Assembly (NCBI RefSeq): GCF_000455485.1 | Contig: NZ_CBQR020000009.1 | Location: 1 to 64,000 of the forward strand | Direction: 5' to 3' | Source: Gorillibacterium massiliense | Lineage (GTDB): Bacteria; Bacillota; Bacilli; Paenibacillales; NBRC-103111 | Length of the DNA stretch: 64,000 nucleotides | Shown here: piece after piece, positions 26,267 to 34,988 of the stretch | How positions within the stretch are numbered: position 1 is the first letter of the stretch | How the letters are laid out: every line of letters begins with the position of its first letter | Translations under genes and position numbers: made by a program | The notes under the pieces: model-generated | The model's input: only the letters and a program-made list of their open reading frames with translations | Databases searched by the model: none | What the model was told of the DNA's origin: nothing

Positions 26267-28165
26267 TTACCGAAAGAGATCGAGGAGGTAATTCCACGGA
26301 TTTTTCCATCGGCCTGCTGCAGGCGGCAGAGTGGAAGGAGCGGCTGCATTCGGTTCGGCCGCGGAGGCGATATTTTGCACGGATAGATTCAATGCTTGGC
26401 TGACATTGATTTCGCCATAGCCGAACTGATTATCTTTCCCAGGATTACCCAGATCGTTGGCTGATTTCCGCATGATATCCATGACCTCGGTGTTTTTTAG
26501 CGCTGGATTCGCGGAGCGGATAAGCGCGGCAAGCGCCGAAACATGGGGGCTGGCCATGGAAGTACCGGACAAGGCCGCATACTGGTTGTCCGGATAGGTG
26601 CTGGCAATGCTGACTCCCGGGGCGGCAACGTCGATATAATCTCCGTAATTGGAGAAGGAAGCCTTTTTATTTCCTTCATCCGTTGCGGCGACAGCAAACA
26701 CTTCGTCATAGGCAGCCGGGTAACCGGGTTTATCCGTGTTGTCATTGCCGGCAGCGGCGATGAGCACGATATCTTTATCAAAAGCATAGCGAATAGCGTC
26801 CTGCAGGAAACTGGAGGAGGCGTAATTCCCTAGACTGAGATTGATCACTTTGGCGCCATGATCGGCAGCCCAAATGATTCCCTGAGCGACATTGTACGTA
26901 TTTCCGCTACCTGAGGAATCCAATACTTTTACGGGCATGATCGGATTGTTCCAGGTCATGCCGGCGATGCCCAAACTGTTGTTTACTGTTGCTGCGATAA
27001 CCCCGGCGACATGGGTGCCGTGGCCGACATCGTCCTTAGCCGATGAGGATTGGTCAAATACGTTATAGCCCTTGACAAGCCTTCCCTGCAAATCCGGATG
27101 GTTTAAATCGACTCCGGTGTCAACGACAGCGACGATGACGTCGGAGGAACCTTTCGATTGCGTCCAGCCGTTTTCTGTGTTGATTTTTGGCAAATTCCAC
27201 TGATACCGGCTATATAATTGATCGTTGGGAGTCATTGGGGCCTCGTTGGTCATGTAAAAGTAATGAGGCTCCGCATACTCGACGTTATGTTTAGCGAAGT
27301 ATTTAATCAGCGCCTTCGGATCCATTTTGTCCGTTGTAAAAACATAGGTATAGCCGAGTTTTTGTACGGCTGTAGCACTGATGTCGCTGCGGATTTGCGT
27401 GAGCTGCTGTGACGATGGCGGCGTTTTGAATTTGACGACCACTTGATTCTTATGGTAGTGGCTGAGGCCTTCATTTTCTTCGCCGGTATCGGGGTGAAGT
27501 TCTTTCAAGTCTCCGGCATCAGCGGTTTTCATCCCTTTGCGGTTGGGATTGGGGTAGGGGACAATCCGCAGGTCGCGGGTCTCCCGGGATTCCACATTTT
27601 TCAGAACATCTTGATGAATGACCCCTAGAAGCGCGCCTTGATTTTTGGGCAGGGGAACCCCAAGCACAAAGTACGTTTTTCCGTTATGGTTGATGGACGG
27701 AGAACGGTATTCCTGATTGGCGAACGCTTTTTTCTTGGCCTGAACGAGTTGGGAGACCAGTTTTTGCTGCAAATCGGAATCCAGCCGCCCTGAGCGAATA
27801 TCCTTCGCGCTCGTGGCACTGCGGCTCCATACCATCGTTTCCGCATGGGGGTGCTTCAGGCGGTAGGCATTCAGTTGACCGAGAATCCGCGAATCCGGCA
27901 AAACGGACAAGCGGCTCGCTTCCGTGCGAAAATCAACGGTGCATTGGGAGCGGCAGAGCTCATTGGTTTTTTGGATATCCGCATTCATGGTTTGTTTTTT
28001 CATCTCCAGCTCTTTTAACGGCGAGAGCGGAGCGGCTGAAGCGGATGGCTGGGATTGTATTTTCGGAAGTTCTGATTTCTGTTTCATGCAGGATGTTAGT
28101 GTGACAGCGAAAATTAGGCCGAAGACGACGATCATCCATGTTTGAATTCTTCTCGATGCTTTCAT
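26267..28165 (-). CDS. S8 family serine protease (subtilisin-like lipoprotein)
   Basis: 632 residues; ACAGGAGGT precedes the ATG. The signal peptide ends in the lipobox VTLTSC (C26). Residues ~50-200 form an uncharacterised extracytoplasmic region. Residues ~240-305 form a fervidolysin-like N-terminal prodomain (NQVVVKFKTPPSSQQL...VEYAEPHYFY). The S8 catalytic domain has D349 (VVDTGVD), H382 (GHGTHVAG), oxyanion N474 (AAGN) and S536 (SGTSMASP). It is probably anchored to the membrane outer face. Its place directly upstream of tgl suggests a possible sporulation or germination role, but this is inference. Confidence 0.93.
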   Translation of the reverse strand: MKASRRIQTWMIVVFGLIFAVTLTSCMKQKSELPKIQSQPSASAAPLSPLKELEMKKQTMNADIQKTNELCRSQCTVDFRTEASRLSVLPDSRILGQLNAYRLKHPHAETMVWSRSATSAKDIRSGRLDSDLQQKLVSQLVQAKKKAFANQEYRSPSINHNGKTYFVLGVPLPKNQGALLGVIHQDVLKNVESRETRDLRIVPYPNPNRKGMKTADAGDLKELHPDTGEENEGLSHYHKNQVVVKFKTPPSSQQLTQIRSDISATAVQKLGYTYVFTTDKMDPKALIKYFAKHNVEYAEPHYFYMTNEAPMTPNDQLYSRYQWNLPKINTENGWTQSKGSSDVIVAVVDTGVDLNHPDLQGRLVKGYNVFDQSSSAKDDVGHGTHVAGVIAATVNNSLGIAGMTWNNPIMPVKVLDSSGSGNTYNVAQGIIWAADHGAKVINLSLGNYASSSFLQDAIRYAFDKDIVLIAAAGNDNTDKPGYPAAYDEVFAVAATDEGNKKASFSNYGDYIDVAAPGVSIASTYPDNQYAALSGTSMASPHVSALAALIRSANPALKNTEVMDIMRKSANDLGNPGKDNQFGYGEINVSQALNLSVQNIASAAEPNAAAPSTLPPAAGRWKNPWNYLLDLFR

Positions 28166-28372
28166 GCGGGACGACCTCCTGTTGGTCCGATATAACCAAT
28201 AGGGTGCGGTTATTTTTCCTGATTATGCAGCGTTCTCTTTCCTGTTTCCGTTAATTCGGGAGTTGGTTCAGGACATGTTGCGGCTGAATTCGGAATACCT
28301 TTTATGCGGAAGATATGATAGGATATTTTTATAATCTTGATTGAAGCACCGTACCTTAGGAGGTCCCGACCA

Positions 28373-28873
28373 ATGGCCATGTTCAACGTAAAAAACCAGT
28401 GCGAATCTACCAGGGTGAAGCTGAAGGAAGCGATCGCAAAAATGGAGCTCTTTCTCAATACCCATTCGCTTAGCCAGCTAAATACCGGTGAAGAAGCGGC
28501 TATGGAAGAGTTTTACAGGGCTTACCTGCAGGATACCCGGCACCTTCTCGTTTTCAGTGAAGTCGCTTATGAACGGTTGGGTGTAAGCTTGCGTCGGCCG
28601 ACGTTCAATAACGATTACGCCGAGCGTGTTCTTTACGATGTTTACCATAACTGCATCAATAATTTCTTCTACCCGAAAAACGAATGTTACTCAGAAGACG
28701 GACGGTATGCGTATACGGGCCAGGATGCCATTCGATTCCGGAAAAAGCCGGACCGGGAAGTGCGTAATCTGACCATCGAGCTGTCTAAAATATTCGAAGA
28801 ACTGCGGGAAGATTTGGCGTATTACGAGACGGATTACATCACGCAAAAGCGCCTGCAAGGTGAAAAGATTTAA
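28373..28873 (+). CDS. ypuI: YpuI family protein (DUF3907)
   Basis: 166 residues from ATG 28373, with TTAGGAGGT 8 bases upstream. The sequence (VKLKEAIAKMELFLNTHSLSQL..., YRAYLQDTRHLLVFSEVAYERLGVSLR, FNNDYAERVLYDVYHNCINNFFYPK) matches the conserved, soluble, mostly helical YpuI family of Bacilli. Function is unknown. It is a single gene with its own terminator, divergent from the protease gene. Confidence 0.88.
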   Translation: MAMFNVKNQCESTRVKLKEAIAKMELFLNTHSLSQLNTGEEAAMEEFYRAYLQDTRHLLVFSEVAYERLGVSLRRPTFNNDYAERVLYDVYHNCINNFFYPKNECYSEDGRYAYTGQDAIRFRKKPDREVRNLTIELSKIFEELREDLAYYETDYITQKRLQGEKI

Positions 28874-28911
28874 GACAAAAACGTTGTTTGAAAGTCGGCA
28901 ATAGTTCGAAG

Positions 28912-28953
28912 AAGCCCTTTTACAGCCATTCGGCAGTGAAACGGGCTTTTTTT
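28912..28953 (+). terminator. Terminator after ypuI
   Basis: AAGCCC and GGGCTT (28943-28948) close a stem with inner GCC/GGC pairing, followed by a seven-T run. Confidence 0.85.
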
Positions 28954-29049
28954 CATATTTGTTAAAAAAGGAGATCACCTTTCCGCGCATTTCCGCGCAT
29001 CCATCGGCCTTCCTCAGGAAACCTTAAGGCAGTGAGGAGGTGATAAACG

Positions 29050-29265
29050 ATGAGTCCAATGGTTAAATGCAGTGTCGCAAACTGCTCATATTGGGGAGAT
29101 GGGAACAAATGCAACGCCGATGCCATTATGATTGACATCGATGCCCACGCGAAAACGGATTATAGTGCGGAATTTGCCGGTGAAAGCTTTGACAGCGAGC
29201 ATCAGGATCGCGCATCTTCCACTAAAGAAACATGCTGCCATACCTTTAAAAAGAAGACGGGCTGA
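29050..29265 (+). CDS. DUF1540 domain-containing small protein
   Basis: 71 residues, preceded by an excellent GAGGAGGTGAT. The cysteine pattern is that of DUF1540: VKCSVANCSYWGDGNKCNADAI at the N-terminus and ETCCHTF at the C-terminus, suggesting metal binding. Such proteins are common in spore formers and of unknown function. A 10-base tandem duplication (TTCCGCGCAT twice, 28981-29000) lies in the leader. The next gene follows after 24 bases. Confidence 0.88.
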   Translation: MSPMVKCSVANCSYWGDGNKCNADAIMIDIDAHAKTDYSAEFAGESFDSEHQDRASSTKETCCHTFKKKTG

Positions 29266-29289
29266 TGCTGCTGGGAAGGAGGCAGACAG

Positions 29290-29655
29290 ATGTTTGAGGA
29301 TGATGACCAGAAGCGATTGAAGGAAAAATCCTCCGAACCGGCCAGCGATCGGCATCGTGACCGGCCAAAGTGGGATGAGGATTTCGACGACGACTCTGAA
29401 TTCTCGACGGAATTGGGACGAGTGAGCGGAGCCTATACGCCGCAGGCAGTATCCGGCATAAAAATTACAGGCTGGGTAGCCCTTGCTCTTGCTGTGATTT
29501 CGCTCTTTGCCTATCCGGGAGTATTCGGCTCCGCTGCCGTCCTCATCGGTTTGTACGCCTTCGTCCGCGGCAGCCGCAGCCTCGGCGGTTGGGCGATGGT
29601 GATCGGCGTTATCGCTTTGGTGGCGTACTGGGTATTTGCCCCTCTTACGATGTAA
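29290..29655 (+). CDS. Small membrane protein of unknown function
   Basis: 121 residues, GGAAGGAGG before the ATG. The first ~55 residues are hydrophilic and highly charged (KRLKEKSSEPASDRHRDR, WDEDFDDDSEFSTE). Two or three membrane helices follow (ITGWVALALAVISLFAYPGVFG, AAVLIGLYAFVRG, WAMVIGVIALVAYWVF), resembling DUF4190-like small membrane modules. It is probably cotranscribed with the DUF1540 gene. No function can be assigned. Confidence 0.75.
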   Translation: MFEDDDQKRLKEKSSEPASDRHRDRPKWDEDFDDDSEFSTELGRVSGAYTPQAVSGIKITGWVALALAVISLFAYPGVFGSAAVLIGLYAFVRGSRSLGGWAMVIGVIALVAYWVFAPLTM

Positions 29656-29657
29656 CC

Positions 29658-29700
29658 AAAACGGGTCCGGGTGTAGATTGATGATCCCCGGGCTCGTTTT
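29658..29700 (+). terminator. Terminator after the DUF1540/membrane protein pair
   Basis: AAAACGGGTCCGGG (29658-29671) pairs with CCCGGGCTCGTTTT (29687-29700), 14 bp including two G-U pairs, ending in TTTT. Confidence 0.8.
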
Positions 29701-29787
29701 CTAGTTCAAAAGAATCATGGCTGGCAACTGGATAAACTTGTACAATGGAAAATAGTTGATCCAGAAGAAAAGAGGCCTGATTCATTC

Positions 29788-30624
29788 ATGAGCAGCATCG
29801 ATCCTCGATTATTGAGCCAGCTTCTTCAGATGCAATTTACGGCAAATACATCCTCGATAATATCCGGCGGAAATCCGCTTGGCGATGATTCTAATAGTAG
29901 TGGTAGCGATATGTTTTCCAACATTCTGCAAACGCTGCTGGCTGGCGGTACGGATGTTTCGGGGTTATCCTCAAGTTTTTCGAATAGTAACTCGATGCTT
30001 GCTTTGTCCTCGCTGTTGATGCCGACGGGATATAATGTGGGCAATGTAGCGGACGACTCCTACGGCGATCTCAATCAATCTGGAGGCTCGTCGAGCGGAT
30101 CGAATCTCTTGTCCTTATTGGGCGGGACACAAAGCAGCTTGGGGACGGGAACAACCGGGAACGCAATGCTCGGACTGAGCCGGTATTTACCTCAGGCGCT
30201 TACCGGTTCCTCGACTTATGATATTCTGATCAACAATGCGGCGGGGAAATACGGCGTCGACCCGACGCTGGTCAAAGCGGTCATCGACCAGGAGTCTTCC
30301 TTTAATCCCCATGCAGAATCCTCCGCGGGAGCGAAGGGACTCATGCAGCTGATGGACGGAACGGCCAGAGGGCTTTCGGTAACGGATTCCTTTGATCCGG
30401 AACAGAACATCAACGGCGGAACCCGCTATTTGGCGAACTTGCTGCAAAAATACGACGGTAACGAAGCGACAGCATTAGCGGCTTACAACGCCGGTTCTGG
30501 CAGACTAGAACAGCTTGGCATCCATAATGACAGGGATTTGAAAATACGGTTCACGTCATTGCCTTCAGAGACCCAGAACTACGTCATGAAAGTGATGGAA
30601 AAGAGAACGAAATATCAAGTATAA
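29788..30624 (+). CDS. Lytic transglycosylase (SLT domain)
   Basis: 278 residues. The N-terminal ~140 residues are Ser/Gly/Asn-rich and low in complexity, with no clear signal peptide. The C-terminal SLT domain has the catalytic glutamate in VIDQESSFNPHAES, then GAKGLMQLM, NINGGTRYLANLL and ALAAYNAGSG. The enzyme cleaves the MurNAc-GlcNAc bond of peptidoglycan with 1,6-anhydro ring formation. It resembles B. subtilis YjbJ (CwlQ). Start ATG 29788; the ribosome site is only AAAAGAGG about 11 bases upstream. Export route is unclear from sequence. Confidence 0.92.
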   Translation: MSSIDPRLLSQLLQMQFTANTSSIISGGNPLGDDSNSSGSDMFSNILQTLLAGGTDVSGLSSSFSNSNSMLALSSLLMPTGYNVGNVADDSYGDLNQSGGSSSGSNLLSLLGGTQSSLGTGTTGNAMLGLSRYLPQALTGSSTYDILINNAAGKYGVDPTLVKAVIDQESSFNPHAESSAGAKGLMQLMDGTARGLSVTDSFDPEQNINGGTRYLANLLQKYDGNEATALAAYNAGSGRLEQLGIHNDRDLKIRFTSLPSETQNYVMKVMEKRTKYQV

Positions 30625-30677
30625 TAGTTAATAGCCGACTGATTTGAAGATGATAATTTCAGACGGAAGGAAATAAT

Positions 30678-30703
30678 AAAAAGATCAGATTCTGATCTTT
30701 TTT
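30678..30703 (+). terminator. Terminator after the lytic transglycosylase
   Basis: AAAAAGATCAGA and TCTGATCTTTTTT form a near-perfect palindrome with a 1-base loop and a T-run, 54 bases after the stop. Confidence 0.85.
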
Positions 30704-30736
30704 CTTTTTGTGTCTGCATGAAAGGAGATATGGTCT

Positions 30737-31876
30737 ATGCTTTATTTGGATGTTTGCGCAACGACTCCCGTTAGGGAAGAAGTAATAAAATCGATTACGG
30801 ACGTGATGGCGAAGCATTACGGAAACCCATCATCGATACACCGTTTTGGAGTGGAAGCAGACAAGCTGGTTGCGAAAGCCCGGCAAATTGTGGCCGAAGG
30901 ATTGGATTGTCTTCCGGCCGAGATCCTTTTCACCTCCAGCGGGACAGAGAGCAATAACCTTGCGGTGAAGGGAGCGGCATATGCCAATCGGAGCCGCGGT
31001 CGGCATTTGATCACGACCCAAATCGAGCATGCTTCCGTTTACGAATCCTTCAAGCAGTTGGAACAAGAAGGCTTCGAAGTCACTTATCTTCCTGCCGATT
31101 CCACAGGAGCGGTATCGCTGGACGACCTAAAGACTGCCCTAAGAGAAGATACGATCTTGGTCAGCATCATGCATGTGAATAATGAAATGGGCCGCATTCA
31201 ACCAGTAAAAGAGATCGGCGCGTTTCTTTTGGAGCGGCCGAGGACTTTGTTCCATGTGGACGCGATCCAGTCCTATGGCAAGCTTGCGTTTACGCCCCAG
31301 GAGATTGGCGCTGATTTGATGAGCGCATCCGCCCATAAATTCCGTGGCCCCAAAGGAACGGCATTTCTTTACCGCCGGGAAGGGGTGCGGCTTGCAACGC
31401 TTCTCGCTGGAGGAGGTCAGGAATTCGGCCTTCGTTCCGGGACAGAGAACGTCCCCCTTCTTGTGGGCATGGCAAAGGCCGCCCGACTCGTCGTGGAGGA
31501 GCAAGCGACGGCTTTCCATAAGCTGCACGGGTTAAGGAAACGGCTTGCGGCCGGGCTCGCTGACATTCCAGGCCTGATCGTTAGCGGAGCGGACGATCCC
31601 ACACTCATGGCACCGCATATCGTTCACTTTACGCTGGACGACGTTCGCTCGGAGGTACTTGTACATGCCCTTGAAGAAGCGGATATTTATGTATCCGCCC
31701 GCTCCGCATGCTCTTCCGGGTCCATCGTGCCAAGCCGCGTCCTTCTTTCCATGGGCATGAGCGAGGAGAGGGCGGTAAGCGGTATCCGAGTCAGCTTTTC
31801 TCCGGAACAAACGCCGCAGGATATGGACCATTTTGTTGATGAATTGAAAAAGGCCGTTCAGCGCCTTCGTATGTAG
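30737..31876 (+). CDS. nifZ: Cysteine desulfurase (NifS/IscS family)
   Basis: 379 residues, AAAGGAGAT before the ATG. The PLP lysine is in SASAHKFRGPKG (K201), the PLP histidine in TTQIEHASV, and the catalytic cysteine in SARSACSSGS (C325). The enzyme takes sulfur from cysteine as a persulfide. The gene lies 61 bases ahead of thiI, the arrangement in which B. subtilis NifZ supplies sulfur for 4-thiouridine in tRNA. The symbol is given on that context. Confidence 0.93.
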   Translation: MLYLDVCATTPVREEVIKSITDVMAKHYGNPSSIHRFGVEADKLVAKARQIVAEGLDCLPAEILFTSSGTESNNLAVKGAAYANRSRGRHLITTQIEHASVYESFKQLEQEGFEVTYLPADSTGAVSLDDLKTALREDTILVSIMHVNNEMGRIQPVKEIGAFLLERPRTLFHVDAIQSYGKLAFTPQEIGADLMSASAHKFRGPKGTAFLYRREGVRLATLLAGGGQEFGLRSGTENVPLLVGMAKAARLVVEEQATAFHKLHGLRKRLAAGLADIPGLIVSGADDPTLMAPHIVHFTLDDVRSEVLVHALEEADIYVSARSACSSGSIVPSRVLLSMGMSEERAVSGIRVSFSPEQTPQDMDHFVDELKKAVQRLRM

Positions 31877-31937
31877 CGTGCTATCCTGGACTCCAGGACT
31901 CCATACAGATGACTTACCTTTTAGAGGAGAGACTTTT

Positions 31938-33143
31938 ATGAAACCGGATGTCGTAATTGTGCGGTTAGGCGAGCTGACCCTTAAAGGCCGCAACCGTTAT
32001 CGGTTTGAGAATAAAATCAAAGATCAAATTGCACTTATGCTCAAGCCTTTTCCAAAAACAAAACTTCACGAAGAATACGGACGAGTATACATTGTTTTGA
32101 ATGATGAGCCATATGATAGGATAGCGGAAGGCTTGGACCGCATTTTCGGTCTCTTTTCGTACAGTCCGGCGGTTGCGGTTGCACCTGATCTTGAGGAGAT
32201 CCGGGAGAAGGGGCTTGCACTAATCCGTTCGCTTACCCCTTACCCTGCTACCTTCAAAGTGTCGGCGAAGCGAGCCGACAAGTCATTTCCCCATAACTCT
32301 CAGGAGTTGGGCTATCTGGTTGGCGGCTATATCCTCAGTCATGAGGACGGCAAGCTGAAGGTGGACGTTCATAAGCCGGATGCGGAACTCCGGGTGGATA
32401 TCCGCCAAAATGAAGCATACCTTTTTACCCAATCCATTACCGGAACCGGAGGATATCCTCTTGGCAGCAACGGCAAGGCGGTGCTTATGCTTTCAGGCGG
32501 CATCGACAGTCCGGTAGCAGGCTGGTTGTCCATGCGCAAAGGACTGGAGATCGAGGCTGTGCACTTTCACAGCTATCCGTATACCAGCGAAAAAGCCCGG
32601 CAGAAGGTGGAGGATCTAACTCGCCAGCTCGCCATGTTCGCCGACCGCATCGTTTTGCACCTGGTTCCATTTACGGAAATCCAAACCGGACTGAAACAGG
32701 AAGCCAAGGAACAACTGATGATTACCCTGATGCGCAGATCGATGTTCCGTATTACCGAAAAACTGGCGGGAATCCGCGGTGCAGGCGCCATTGTTACCGG
32801 CGAAAGCTTAGGGCAGGTGGCGAGCCAAACCTTGTCCAGCCTGAGTGTGATCGGCCACGGAATCACCGTCCCGATGCTTAGACCGCTGATTGCTATGGAT
32901 AAGATGGAAATTACCGCCATCTCGAAAAAAATCGGTACGTATCCGATCTCCATCCTGCCCTACGAGGATTGCTGTACCTTGTTCGTGCCTAAATCGCCCA
33001 GTACCAATCCCAATTTGAGTTTCGTGGAACGCTCGGAGCGTGGGATGGGCTGGCTGGCGGAAAAAGAAGCGGAAGCCGTGGCCGGAACCGAACGTCTTGT
33101 CATAGAGCGAGATGCCGGAGATGAATTCGACGAGTATTTTTGA
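31938..33143 (+). CDS. thiI: tRNA uracil 4-sulfurtransferase ThiI
   Basis: 401 residues from ATG 31938, with GAGGAGA upstream. N-terminal ferredoxin-like domain (RLGELTLKGRNRYRFENKI), THUMP domain, and C-terminal PP-loop ATPase with LSGGIDSPVA. It has no C-terminal rhodanese domain, as in Bacillus ThiI, so sulfur transfer relies on the PP-loop-domain cysteines (CC in YEDCCTLFVP) and the upstream desulfurase. It makes s4U at tRNA position 8. The stop is directly adjacent to the stop of the convergent pterin dehydratase gene. Confidence 0.95.
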   Translation: MKPDVVIVRLGELTLKGRNRYRFENKIKDQIALMLKPFPKTKLHEEYGRVYIVLNDEPYDRIAEGLDRIFGLFSYSPAVAVAPDLEEIREKGLALIRSLTPYPATFKVSAKRADKSFPHNSQELGYLVGGYILSHEDGKLKVDVHKPDAELRVDIRQNEAYLFTQSITGTGGYPLGSNGKAVLMLSGGIDSPVAGWLSMRKGLEIEAVHFHSYPYTSEKARQKVEDLTRQLAMFADRIVLHLVPFTEIQTGLKQEAKEQLMITLMRRSMFRITEKLAGIRGAGAIVTGESLGQVASQTLSSLSVIGHGITVPMLRPLIAMDKMEITAISKKIGTYPISILPYEDCCTLFVPKSPSTNPNLSFVERSERGMGWLAEKEAEAVAGTERLVIERDAGDEFDEYF

Positions 33144-33437
33144 TTAATGCGCTTTGGGGATGGGAAGCTTCTCGATTTGTTCGGCAAGCAAAAAATCTTT
33201 GCCCGTGATCCCGCCTTTATCGTGGGTGGTGAGGGTAATGGTGACTTTGCGGTAGCGGATAAGAAGTTCGGGGTGATGGTTCTCCCGTTCGGCCAGATCG
33301 GCGATCCTGACGACCCACTGCACAGCATCGCGAAAGCCGGGCAGGGAGAAGGTTTTGCATAGCTTGCCATCCTCTTGTTTCCAGCCCGGGATTCGTCCCA
33401 GGGAGACGGAAATCTGCTCCTCTGTTAAACGTGTCAT
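33144..33437 (-). CDS. Pterin-4a-carbinolamine dehydratase
   Basis: 97 residues from ATG 33437, with AAAGGAG 10 bases upstream; GTG 33446 is too close to that site. The active-site motif is ENHHPELLIRYRKVTITLTTHD. The enzyme dehydrates 4a-hydroxytetrahydrobiopterin; in bacteria without phenylalanine hydroxylase its role is unclear. Its stop codon touches the thiI stop with no gap and no terminator between, so the two transcripts must overlap. Confidence 0.93.
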   Translation of the reverse strand: MTRLTEEQISVSLGRIPGWKQEDGKLCKTFSLPGFRDAVQWVVRIADLAERENHHPELLIRYRKVTITLTTHDKGGITGKDFLLAEQIEKLPIPKAH

Positions 33438-33553
33438 GAACTGCACGCTCCTTTTTTGCTTAATGGAATAGATTCGAGAGTCGCTAATCTGCTATATCCT
33501 AATGCTTACCCGTTTTTTTCGGCTTTGATCACAGGAAACAGGAGGCTGAGCAC

Positions 33554-34231
33554 ATGGAATTTTGGCCTTGGCTGCTGCTGTTCGCGCAAATCATCCTGAT
33601 CAATTTCGTCTTAAGCGGCGACAACGCCGTCGTCATTGCTTTGGCCAGTAAAAACCTCCCTGTCGCCCAGCGCAAGCAGGCGATGTGGTGGGGAGCCTTC
33701 GGAGCGGTGGGATTGCGGCTTATTCTGACCATCGCTGCATTGGCACTGCTCTCTCTTCCATATATCAAAGCGATCGGGTCGTTTCTTCTCTTATACATAG
33801 CGATAAAACTGCTGCTTGATGACGGGGAGGAGAAAAAAGTTGGAGAAGCCGCATCTGTCGGCAAAGCGATTCGGACGATTATACTAGCCGATTTCGTCAT
33901 GAGTCTTGACAATGTGCTAGCGGTGGCAGCTGCCGCGGGTAATAACCTGCCGGTCATTATCTGCGGAATCATGTTAAGCATTCCGATCATTGTATGGGGC
34001 AGCACGTTGGCTATGGGCCTGCTTCACCGTTTTCCCGTTCTCGTCTATTTGGGAGCCGGAATTCTTGGGTTTACGGCGGGAGAAATGCTTCTTGGCGATA
34101 CGCAGATCGCGCCGATGATCAATGCCGATTTGCTGCATACAGCACTGCCGGCTCTCTATGCCATCTTCGTCGTTCTTGCCGGTTTCCTTGGCAGGAGATG
34201 GAAATTGCGGTCCAGACAAAGCACGATGTAG
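33554..34231 (+). CDS. TerC family membrane protein
   Basis: 225 residues, CAGGAGGCTG before the ATG. About seven membrane helices with the two TerC signatures: LSGDNAVVIALA in helix 1 and MSLDNVLAVAAAAG near the middle. Their acidic residues lie in the membrane and are thought to bind metal. TerC proteins of the YkoY/YjbE group export manganese and help metallate secreted enzymes in Bacilli. The 107-base leader is too short for, and shows no sign of, a yybP-ykoY manganese riboswitch. Confidence 0.9.
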   Translation: MEFWPWLLLFAQIILINFVLSGDNAVVIALASKNLPVAQRKQAMWWGAFGAVGLRLILTIAALALLSLPYIKAIGSFLLLYIAIKLLLDDGEEKKVGEAASVGKAIRTIILADFVMSLDNVLAVAAAAGNNLPVIICGIMLSIPIIVWGSTLAMGLLHRFPVLVYLGAGILGFTAGEMLLGDTQIAPMINADLLHTALPALYAIFVVLAGFLGRRWKLRSRQSTM

Positions 34232-34264
34232 GGGCATTTGTAAATTGAAGGAACGAGGAACGTT

Positions 34265-34293
34265 AAAAATCTGCCGGGAGGTGGATTTTTTTT
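34265..34293 (+). terminator. Terminator after the TerC gene
   Basis: AAAAATCTGCC and GGTGGATTTTT pair over 11 bp (two G-U) around a GGGA loop, ending in eight Ts. Confidence 0.82.
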
Positions 34294-34370
34294 CATTCAT
34301 CAGATATTATAGGGTTGTTACCATCCTGTTTGGACGATTTAGAATGAATTGCTCCTGTTGGAGGAATAAT

Positions 34371-34850
34371 ATGAAGAGAAATAACGTTTCCATCGGAATC
34401 GTACTTGTCGTCGTTGCCTTGATCCTTATATTGGGCAAATTAGGGGTATTCGCTTTTCTGGCGAAATTGTTTTGGCCGGTGTTAATTCTCGCAGTGGGTT
34501 TGATTTTGCATTTCTTGTATACTCGGAGAACCCTGCCTGATGTTGTCCTTGTGCCTGGCGGGGTGCTGGTGGTGTACGGCCTATTGTTTCTTTACTGCAA
34601 TATTTTTGGTTGGGGTTCGCTGCGTGTCCTTTGGCCAGGCTTCCTGTTCGGGATCGCCGTCGGCTTGTACGAATGGGCCACGTACGGGAAAGGTTCTGCC
34701 CCGCGAAGCGTCTATTCTTCTGCCTTCATATTGGGCATCGTTTCCGTCTTGTTGTTTGTTTTAGCGCTCTTTAGGACGAACATTTATATTTTGGCCCTAT
34801 TGATTTTGATTGTGGGAGTATTCTTCCTGCTGTGGAAAAGAAGAACATAA
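34371..34850 (+). CDS. LiaI/LiaF-like small membrane protein
   Basis: 159 residues from ATG 34371, with TTGGAGGAATAAT upstream; the much longer open frame upstream is not coding. Five or six helices follow a short basic N-terminus (VSIGIVLVVVALILILGKLGVF, FWPVLILAVGLILHFLYTRR, and two more pairs). The repeated short helices with W-P-x-I/L-I/L resemble the LiaI-LiaF-like transmembrane region found in envelope-stress proteins. The match is weak, so function is open. Confidence 0.7.
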   Translation: MKRNNVSIGIVLVVVALILILGKLGVFAFLAKLFWPVLILAVGLILHFLYTRRTLPDVVLVPGGVLVVYGLLFLYCNIFGWGSLRVLWPGFLFGIAVGLYEWATYGKGSAPRSVYSSAFILGIVSVLLFVLALFRTNIYILALLILIVGVFFLLWKRRT

Positions 34851-34923
34851 CCGACTCGAGACCCGAAACCATTCTTTTTTTCTTTTCTTTTTGCCGTTTA
34901 TTTGTTAAGATATTGGGTATGTC

Positions 34924-34946
34924 AAGCGTCGGGATTTCCGGCGCTT
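34924..34946 (+). terminator. Terminator-like hairpin upstream of typA
   Basis: AAGCGTCGG and CCGGCGCTT pair over 9 bp (one G-U) around GATTT and are followed by CTTTTG. It could end the preceding gene or act as a leader attenuator for typA; the T-run is short. Confidence 0.45.
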
Positions 34947-34988
34947 CTTTTGTGGGCAAACCTAGATTAGAATAGAGAGGATCATACC

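Noticed and set aside
28313-28325. 13-mer ATATGATAGGATA found upstream of ypuI, upstream of the gene at 40309 and inside thiI (32111)
   Set aside because: It contains a -10-like TATGAT, but suitable -35 elements are missing and one copy is plain coding sequence. Probably coincidence of a common -10-type string.
28980-29000. Tandem TTCCGCGCAT twice before the DUF1540 gene, considered as an operator
   Set aside because: Only two copies, end to end, with no promoter in a suitable position; noted as a simple local duplication.
31886-31906. Repeat GGACTCCAGGACT shared by the thiI leader and the region after 58550
   Set aside because: Short, internally redundant string with no flanking similarity; likely chance.
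33447-33553. Possible yybP-ykoY manganese riboswitch before the TerC gene
   Set aside because: The leader is only 107 bases and lacks the conserved riboswitch helices.
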